In this document: piece by piece, positions 5,218 to 9,916 of the stretch
Numbering within the stretch: the stretch's first letter is position 1
How the letters are laid out: each line of letters starts with the position of its first letter
Source of the DNA: Candidatus Melainabacteria bacterium
GTDB lineage: Bacteria; Cyanobacteriota; Vampirovibrionia; Obscuribacterales; Obscuribacteraceae
Direction: 5' to 3'
Assembly: GCA_016209785.1 (NCBI GenBank)
Contig: JACQVM010000014.1
Span: forward strand, 1 to 9,916
DNA: 9,916 nucleotides
The notes under the pieces: generated by a model
Database searches by the model: none
The model's input: only the letters and a program-made list of their open reading frames with translations
What the model was told of the DNA's origin: nothing
Made by a program: the position numbers and the translations under genes

Positions 5218-6981
5218 ATGAGCGACAGGACTGGCAGTTTAGAACATAACGGACAATCCGAACTAGGCAGTCATGAAACCAGAAGGCGACTATACGGTGC
5301 TACTTATGAGACACAGGAGGCTCCGCGCACCCAACCTAGGCGGAATCCTCAATATCTTGAATGTACTAGTCCCTATCAAACCAGTGATCGTAGCGAGAGA
5401 CGCCGTGGTGAGTCACGTCCAGAGTCAAATCAACAAGAGTGGACAGTGGTGGTAAATTTATCAGCTACGCTAGAAAACAGCAACGGACTGGGAGCACAAC
5501 ATAAATTTGAAGCATTGAAACAATTAGCTGAACAATCCAAGGGTAAACCTGTAACCATGGTTGTACAGGCAATTGGACCTGGCGGTAGCAGTGATGGCAC
5601 CGGTGGTGCGCAAATGTTGCAACGTTATGTTATTAAAGATGGACAAATCACAGAGCTACCCGGTCAACCATCAAGAGGCTATGGTCAGGATTTAACCTCG
5701 CTATTGCAGATGGCAACAACTAACTACCCCTCGGAAAAAATTGCCTTCATTAACCAGTCTCATGGACTGGGCAATGAGCGCTTACGTGGAGACGCTGGAC
5801 CAATTAGTGTTCAAGACTTTACCAAAGCAATTAAAGAAGGACTTGCTGGCAGCGGACATAATAGGCTTGATCTTCTAGATTTGGATGCGTGTCTTATGGC
5901 TGAAAATGGGGTTCTTGATGAAGTAAAGGAGGTGGCCAACAATTTAGTAGCTTCTGCAGAAGAAGAGAATGGACGACCCAACCCATCTAACCATAATGAG
6001 CTTAGCGTTGACGGGCAAAATTTAAATGTATCTTTGTCGCAGTTGTTGAATAATCCGTCTATGGACGGCAACCAGTTTGCAGAGTCTATGATTCAAATGG
6101 CTAATGCAGGACACAACGGCGATGGCCAAACGATAGGAAATGGACTTTATGACAGCGGTACAAGTACACTAGTGCATTTTGATTTGACCAAATACAACAA
6201 TTTTGAAACTTCACTCAACAACTTTGCTGGTGCCCTCATTGAAGGTGCTAACAACCCCACCAGCAAGGAAGCACTGAGAGAAATTGTTGGACAGGTTCCT
6301 AGGTTTGGCGCTAGAAAGTCAGGTTTGCTTAGCGACGGCATGGAAAGACGTGACTTGCAAAGCTTTGTCCAGCAAGTATTAAGTGCTGTGGAGAATGGCG
6401 AGCTTGGCGACCCAGATGGAAAAATCAAGAAATCAGCCGAAAATCTTCTCACGTCGTTCAATAACCTAGTCGGGTCTTATCATGGTGAGGCTAATTCAAT
6501 GCACTATGAACAAATGGGTGGGTTAAGTATTTTTCTGCCTAGCCAAATCTTTTGTGACAGTCGTTCATCTAGCAGGGCGCTTACCTCCATTTCTGAGTTG
6601 GCTCAATTGACCCAAAGGCAGAATCCTCTTGTGGAATTTACCCCTGAGCTTGGAGACGCAATGGCCAATGGTTTGACACCTTATTTAGAGCAAATAAAGA
6701 AGGAAACTCCAGCCAATCTACAGCAAGAGCTGGTGCCATTAGAACAAGCCATGAACCAGTTAAGAAAAGCTGCTACCCAAGAGGAGTTGCAAGTTGCCCG
6801 TTTAGCACTCCGTCAAGCAGCGGCTGACCTGGCTGGCTCACAGCTCAATGAATTTTTGGCCAAGCAGCTTGAAGAGACTGTGCGTTCCAACCATAGGCAA
6901 ACCTACAACTCTGAAATTGCTTTAGAAGAAGATACACAGTGGGATGAATTGCTTAAGGCATTAGGGCTTACTGTGCAATGA
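5218..6981 (+). CDS. Clostripain-like cysteine peptidase (family C11), 587 aa
   Basis: Family C11 peptidases (clan CD, with a caspase-like fold) use a His/Cys dyad and cleave after basic residues, classically Arg. The core starts at EWTVVVNLSATLEN (about 74-87). The catalytic His is His182 in IAFINQSHGLGNERLRGD and the nucleophile is Cys225 in LDLLDLDACLMAENGVLDEV, followed by NNLVASAEEENG, the usual YMVASEE-like strand. GGLSIFLP (434-441) matches the late G-[LI]-S-I-[YF]-[FL]-P strand of the family. Residues 1-73 are polar, probably disordered, and carry 12 arginines including RRR at 22-24 and 61-63. The last 120 residues are mainly helical (ANLQQELVPLEQAMNQLRKA), perhaps a coiled coil. There is no signal peptide or membrane segment, unlike most characterised secreted members. 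ATG 5218 is preceded by GAGGG at 5206-5210. The Arg-rich leader may be a self-processed propeptide (inference). Confidence 0.9.
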   Translation: MSDRTGSLEHNGQSELGSHETRRRLYGATYETQEAPRTQPRRNPQYLECTSPYQTSDRSERRRGESRPESNQQEWTVVVNLSATLENSNGLGAQHKFEALKQLAEQSKGKPVTMVVQAIGPGGSSDGTGGAQMLQRYVIKDGQITELPGQPSRGYGQDLTSLLQMATTNYPSEKIAFINQSHGLGNERLRGDAGPISVQDFTKAIKEGLAGSGHNRLDLLDLDACLMAENGVLDEVKEVANNLVASAEEENGRPNPSNHNELSVDGQNLNVSLSQLLNNPSMDGNQFAESMIQMANAGHNGDGQTIGNGLYDSGTSTLVHFDLTKYNNFETSLNNFAGALIEGANNPTSKEALREIVGQVPRFGARKSGLLSDGMERRDLQSFVQQVLSAVENGELGDPDGKIKKSAENLLTSFNNLVGSYHGEANSMHYEQMGGLSIFLPSQIFCDSRSSSRALTSISELAQLTQRQNPLVEFTPELGDAMANGLTPYLEQIKKETPANLQQELVPLEQAMNQLRKAATQEELQVARLALRQAAADLAGSQLNEFLAKQLEETVRSNHRQTYNSEIALEEDTQWDELLKALGLTVQ

Positions 6982-6988
6982 ACAAACA

Positions 6989-7480
6989 CTAGTTCTGTGG
7001 AAAAAGACGATAATCGTTCTCATCTTTTCCTGGCCTGATTAGTACTAAACGGCCTTCCTCACGTCGAGGGCGGCCGGCTCGATTGAGCTCCATGTACATG
7101 TTGGCGACAATATCTTCTGACACAGTACGCTCACGACCACGATTACGTTCAAGACAAGTCTCAAGAGGCACATCAAGGAGCCAAAGCTGAATGTCAGTGT
7201 AGCCGCAATTGGCTGCACGGTCTAAAATTGGTTTACGCTGCTTTGGATTTAAGTTGGTGTTATCAATGACAATGTCCAGTCCCTTGGCCAAAGCTTCTTC
7301 CAGTTCTTTAAAAAAAAGGCTAAACACCTTTTGTGGTTCTCCTTGCTCGGCAGCGTCACCATAAAGGGCTTGTCGAATAGTATCGGCATTCAAGCAGTGA
7401 AAGCCGCGAGAGGTAAGCTTCTTGGCTAGAGTGCTCTTTCCTGATCCAGGGATTCCAACAAGTAAAATGAGTTGCTTCAA
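6989..7480 (-). CDS. Small P-loop kinase, AAA_33 / polynucleotide-kinase-like
   Basis: A compact protein of 163 residues. Walker A is GIPGSGKST at 9-17. The NADTIRQALYGD stretch (31-42) carries Asp33, in the place of the catalytic aspartate of T4 polynucleotide kinase. IDNTNLNPKQR (72-82) is the typical strand and Asn/Arg motif of this group, and the lid-like arginine region ERNRGRERTV spans 111-120. Such proteins transfer the ATP gamma-phosphate to nucleic-acid 5' ends, nucleosides or other small substrates; the substrate cannot be told here. No phosphatase or ligase domain is fused. The start is a TTG (7480-7478), chosen because it gives MKQLILLVGIPGSGKST with the P-loop at the usual distance; the frame offers no ATG or GTG nearby. 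It begins 23 bases after the membrane-protein stop and is presumably the last gene of the operon. Its stop is only 7 bases from the convergent peptidase stop. Confidence 0.88.
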   Translation of the reverse strand: MKQLILLVGIPGSGKSTLAKKLTSRGFHCLNADTIRQALYGDAAEQGEPQKVFSLFFKELEEALAKGLDIVIDNTNLNPKQRKPILDRAANCGYTDIQLWLLDVPLETCLERNRGRERTVSEDIVANMYMELNRAGRPRREEGRLVLIRPGKDENDYRLFPQN

Positions 7481-7503
7481 GTCTGTGCCCCCAAAGCAGT
7501 ATT

Positions 7504-8013
7504 TTACGACAAATCCTTACGTTGGGGCACGTGCTTGGTCTGTCTCTCTTCACGAACCCACAGGATAGAAAAGACTACCAGAACTAAAGTTGAAAACAAA
7601 AAAGCTATTACTATCAAGTCTCGCCAATGTTCCTGGTTTTCCGTGCGCAATGTAATTTTTGGATCAAGCCAAGGATTAGCATATAGTGTCACTGCAGCAG
7701 CATTAAAGTAGACTCCAGAAAACAAATGTCCTAGCCTAGACCAAAGGCCAAGTCTAGTCCATGACCAGATTACTTGAATGATGTAACCTAAACCAACAAC
7801 AAAAATAGCTAGTCCATAATGCTGCAGACGTGCCATTGGGATGTAAAGCTGAATAGGAGTGGCCATCATAGCGATGGCTACAAGCGTACAAGCAGAAACA
7901 ACAGGAGATACGTTTGGGGTGCTGCAGGTAGCTCTCAAAATCCTTTTCAAGAAGGCCATGGTGCGTTGCATATGACAAGGCCTATTGTGTGGAAGCACAC
8001 AAGGCAGCTTCAT
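7504..8013 (-). CDS. Small polytopic membrane protein, unknown function, up to 169 aa
   Basis: Not recognised. Hydrophobic segments lie at about residues 38-59 ([20 protein letters not shown]), 67-85 ([18 protein letters not shown]), 96-112 ([17 protein letters not shown]) and 132-152 ([20 protein letters not shown]). That predicts about four membrane spans, with a basic C-terminal tail ([13 protein letters not shown]) likely in the cytoplasm. Three starts are possible. ATG 8013 has a weak AGAAG three bases upstream and overlaps the preceding gene by 32 bases. ATG 7971 and ATG 7959 lie just after that gene's stop but have no good ribosome site. The longest is listed; the true protein may be 151 or 155 residues. 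It sits between the DHS-like gene and the kinase gene, closely spaced with both, so co-expression is likely. Confidence 0.72.
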   Translation of the reverse strand: MKLPCVLPHNRPCHMQRTMAFLKRILRATCSTPNVSPVVSACTLVAIAMMATPIQLYIPMARLQHYGLAIFVVGLGYIIQVIWSWTRLGLWSRLGHLFSGVYFNAAAVTLYANPWLDPKITLRTENQEHWRDLIVIAFLFSTLVLVVFSILWVREERQTKHVPQRKDLS

Positions 8014-9088
8014 GCTCTTCTTTTAACTGATCTACCAGAGCCTGCCGTTTATTGTAAAGTTGCTTTAGAGCTCTTGGAGAATGGTTTGCTAGAGCATAAG
8101 CAGCAATGACAGGTAAACCGATGGTCGAATCAAGATAGCAAACTACAGTGTTAGGCAAAGCTTTAGGGTCGACTTTACCCCAGGACACAGCCTCAGATGG
8201 CGTCGCGCCAGACAAGCCACCAGTGTCTGGTCGTGCATCAGTAACTTGGAGGAAGTAATCGTGCCCTGCTTCGTTGATGCCCAGGACTTCTTGAATCTGA
8301 GGCTCTGTCTGGAGCAGGAAGTTTTTAGGTGAGCCGCCGCCCAATATGAAAACTGCACTCTTGCCACCACTTCGCTTAGCATTCAGGACAATAGCTGCGG
8401 TTTCGTTAACGTCTGCTGAGACATCTACAAGCGGGCCCTTGCCGTACAAAGACAAAGCAGCTACATTCATGCCAATGGAGCTGTCACCAGGGCTTGAGGT
8501 GTAGACAGGCACTCCACACCGGTAAGCTGTGGCTAAGAGCGTTGAGTGCTTAAGCCCAAGCTTTTTCTCGCGCTCATCAAGATATTTGCCACACAAATAA
8601 TGTAGCTCGGCGGTGGTCATGGATTTAGCAAACTCCGGTCCAGAAAGAATCTCCCGGAAAAACTTATCTGTTGAGAGCAATACATCATAGTCAAAGACAA
8701 TGTCATAAATCCGGATGACTTGCTCATTTCTAAGGATGGTGTCATCCCATAGATGGCTTCCCCGGCGCAGGGTGCAGCCAAGGCCAAAATGTGTGTCATG
8801 GTAGAGGTTAGCTCCTGTGCTTACAATCCAGTCAACAAAACCGGCCTCTATTAGAGGAATCATGGCTGAACGAGCTATTCCAGCAGGAGTTAAGGCGCCT
8901 GTTAAACTAAGACCAATGGTGACGTCATCCATTAACATCTTATGTGTGAAGAGTTGACACGCTTCGCGCAGCCGTCCGGCATTGTATGCTAGGAAGGTTG
9001 TGTCAATCAGCTCAGTGAGACTGGTGTTCTTTGTTATGGCTGGTGGGTTGATAACAGTACCAGAGAGAAACTTTGATCCCTTAACCAT
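7982..9088 (-). CDS. Deoxyhypusine synthase family protein (bacterial DHS-like / homospermidine synthase-like)
   Basis: A protein of 368 residues from ATG 9088. Family features in order (numbering from 9088): [20 protein letters not shown] (62-81), STGANLYHD (90-98) in the NAD site, [13 protein letters not shown] (196-208), the VSADVNETA strand (223-231), [11 protein letters not shown] (247-257), and [16 protein letters not shown] (291-306). Lys305 in SWGK corresponds to the lysine that forms the covalent enzyme-aminobutyl intermediate in human DHS (Lys329). The His next to it in the eukaryotic enzyme (GGG-x-x-KHH) is Asn here. Bacteria lack eIF5A, so homologues are thought to act on free polyamines, for example NAD-dependent transfer of spermidine's aminobutyl group to make homospermidine. 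The acceptor here is unknown. GAGGAG six bases before ATG 9088 fixes the start; ATG 9121 has no site. It follows pyrC by 76 bases. Confidence 0.92.
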   Translation of the reverse strand: MVKGSKFLSGTVINPPAITKNTSLTELIDTTFLAYNAGRLREACQLFTHKMLMDDVTIGLSLTGALTPAGIARSAMIPLIEAGFVDWIVSTGANLYHDTHFGLGCTLRRGSHLWDDTILRNEQVIRIYDIVFDYDVLLSTDKFFREILSGPEFAKSMTTAELHYLCGKYLDEREKKLGLKHSTLLATAYRCGVPVYTSSPGDSSIGMNVAALSLYGKGPLVDVSADVNETAAIVLNAKRSGGKSAVFILGGGSPKNFLLQTEPQIQEVLGINEAGHDYFLQVTDARPDTGGLSGATPSEAVSWGKVDPKALPNTVVCYLDSTIGLPVIAAYALANHSPRALKQLYNKRQALVDQLKEEHEAALCASTQ

Positions 9089-9094
9089 CTTGTG

Positions 9095-9100
9095 CTCCTC
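9095..9100 (-). promoter_or_regulatory. Strong ribosome binding site for the DHS-like gene
   Basis: On the - strand, GAGGAG precedes ATG 9088 with a six-base spacer. It decides the start against the upstream in-frame ATG at 9121, which would place this site inside the coding sequence. Confidence 0.7.
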
Positions 9101-9147
9101 TTCAAAATGCGTGACTGCCATTAGTGAGTTTGCTGGTAGAACCCCTC

Positions 9148-9174
9148 AGGCAGATAAGCTGTGTTTATCTGCTT
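9148..9174 (-). repeat. Stem-loop straddling the pyrC stop codon
   Basis: GCAGATAA (9150-9157) and TTATCTGC (9165-9172) pair perfectly around a seven-base loop, with A-T and G-U extending the stem to 10 bp. On the - strand the stem begins at the last pyrC codon and stop and ends before the DHS-like gene. No T-tract follows on that strand, so it is more likely an intercistronic processing or stability element than an intrinsic terminator. Confidence 0.45.
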
Positions 9175-9916
9175 AGGTGTTTTAAGCGTGACTCAGTAAG
9201 TTCATTATCCTTGTACACTGTCTTGCCATTGTAAATGGTCATGAGGTTCTTACCAGTTAAAAGTCGACCATCAAATGGTGAGTTGTGGCTCTTTGAATAA
9301 CCATTGCTTGTCTTGTATAGCCAGCGATGCTGAGGATTGAGGACTACAAGGTTAGCGGGAAAACTTGTTCTGACAGATGGGTAGGGCAGACCAAGAATAG
9401 ATGCTGGCTGAGTAGTTAAAAGAGCAATGAAGGCCAATTTGGACATCTCGCCACTTAAGACAAGCTTTTCTAGCGTTACTGAAAAAGCAGTTTCTAGCCC
9501 AATTATGCCAAATGGTGAATCATCAAAAGTCTGTGATTTGTCGAGCGCTGTGTGAGGAGCATGATCAGTGGCAATGGCAGACACTGTTCCATCTTTTAGT
9601 CCAGCAATGAGGGCCATCTGATCTTCGGTGGTACGCAAGGGAGGATTCATCTTGTAGTGGGTGTCATAGTCCTTAATATCGTCAACTGTTAAGGCTAAAT
9701 GGTGTGGCGTTACTTCTGCTGTTACAGGTACACCAGCAGCTTTAGCTGCTCGTATAAGCTCAACGGATGCCTTGCAGGAGATATGAGCAAAATGAAGACG
9801 ACAAGCAGTCTGACGTACTACTTCTATCTCGCGGGCTACACAAGCAGTTTCAGCAGCGTGAGGGAGTCCAGGTAGTCCTAAGATTGTTGCAATTTTTCCT
9901 TCATGAATTGCTCCAC
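9165..9916 (-). CDS. pyrC: Dihydroorotase (class I PyrC), N-terminus outside the window
   Basis: About 250 C-terminal residues are present; the frame stays open to base 9916. The enzyme reversibly cyclises carbamoyl-aspartate to dihydroorotate in de novo pyrimidine synthesis, as a cytosolic zinc amidohydrolase. Reading from the window edge, the landmarks are GAIHEGK then LGLPGLPHAAE, RLHFAHISCKASVELIRAAK, TAEVTPHH (a metal-ligand His of the amidohydrolase fold), YDTHYKMNPPLR (substrate-binding Asn/Pro loop), AIATDHAPH (the catalytic Asp with flanking His), and SPFGIIGLETAFSVTLEKLV. The C-terminal beta-domain strand LMTIYNGKTVYKD then follows. All visible catalytic residues are intact, arguing for an active enzyme rather than the inactive pseudo-dihydroorotase form. 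The N-terminal HxH metal motif is outside the window. It is followed by the DHS-like gene after 76 bases, probably in one operon. Confidence 0.95.
   Translation of the reverse strand, partial: GAIHEGKIATILGLPGLPHAAETACVAREIEVVRQTACRLHFAHISCKASVELIRAAKAAGVPVTAEVTPHHLALTVDDIKDYDTHYKMNPPLRTTEDQMALIAGLKDGTVSAIATDHAPHTALDKSQTFDDSPFGIIGLETAFSVTLEKLVLSGEMSKLAFIALLTTQPASILGLPYPSVRTSFPANLVVLNPQHRWLYKTSNGYSKSHNSPFDGRLLTGKNLMTIYNGKTVYKDNELTESRLKHLSR

Noticed and set aside
6997..7010. ACGATAATCGT palindrome as terminator between the convergent genes
   Set aside because: It lies inside the last codons of the kinase gene, the stem is only 5 bp around a single base, and no T-tract follows.
9089..9121. Longer DHS-like start at ATG 9121
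   Set aside because: It has no ribosome site, while ATG 9088 has GAGGAG at ideal spacing and gives the expected family N-terminus.
1..9916. tRNA, rRNA or CRISPR repeats
   Set aside because: A scan of both strands found no cloverleaf with a T-arm motif, no rRNA-like conserved segments and no regularly spaced direct repeats.

Overview
The window (roughly 45-50% G+C, densely coded) looks like a chromosomal segment of an uncultured-type bacterium. A lysine/peptidoglycan gene (dapB), a bacterial deoxyhypusine synthase-like gene, a glycogen debranching enzyme, a clostripain-type peptidase without a signal peptide and an RHS-like repeat protein occur together. This would fit a non-photosynthetic cyanobacterial relative (Vampirovibrionia/Melainabacteria, Obscuribacterales-like). 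That placement is inference from gene content only; there is no rRNA or other phylogenetic marker in the window.

Left half, all on the + strand. The window opens inside a glycogen debranching enzyme (1-1137, 5' end missing). A short membrane-anchored protein of unknown function follows (1255-1875). Next is a 387-base gene-free stretch with three hairpins and a cluster of TCTCAATT octamers. Then come dapB (2263-3135, lysine/diaminopimelate synthesis) and a single-domain rhodanese (3220-3627). After these lie an unrecognised repeat-containing soluble protein (3812-4960), a spacer with IS200/IS605-end-like palindromes (4976-5030) and a longer stem (5073-5118), and a family C11 (clostripain-like) cysteine peptidase (5218-6981).

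Right half, all on the - strand, converging on the peptidase gene with only 7 bases between stop codons. Read 5' to 3' on the - strand, the order is dihydroorotase pyrC (9916 to 9165, N-terminus outside the window), a deoxyhypusine/homospermidine synthase-like enzyme (9088 to 7982), a small polytopic membrane protein (8013 to 7504, overlapping the previous gene by up to 32 bases) and a small P-loop kinase of the polynucleotide-kinase-like AAA_33 type (7480 to 6989). The tight spacing suggests one operon joining pyrimidine synthesis, polyamine or protein-modification chemistry and an unassigned kinase.

No tRNA, rRNA, CRISPR array, complete insertion sequence or phage gene was seen. The most notable items are the DHS-like gene and its operon partners, the cytosolic-looking C11 peptidase with an arginine-rich N-terminus next to an orphan repeat protein, the CTTAAG-centred palindromes between those two genes, and the octamer/hairpin cluster upstream of dapB.
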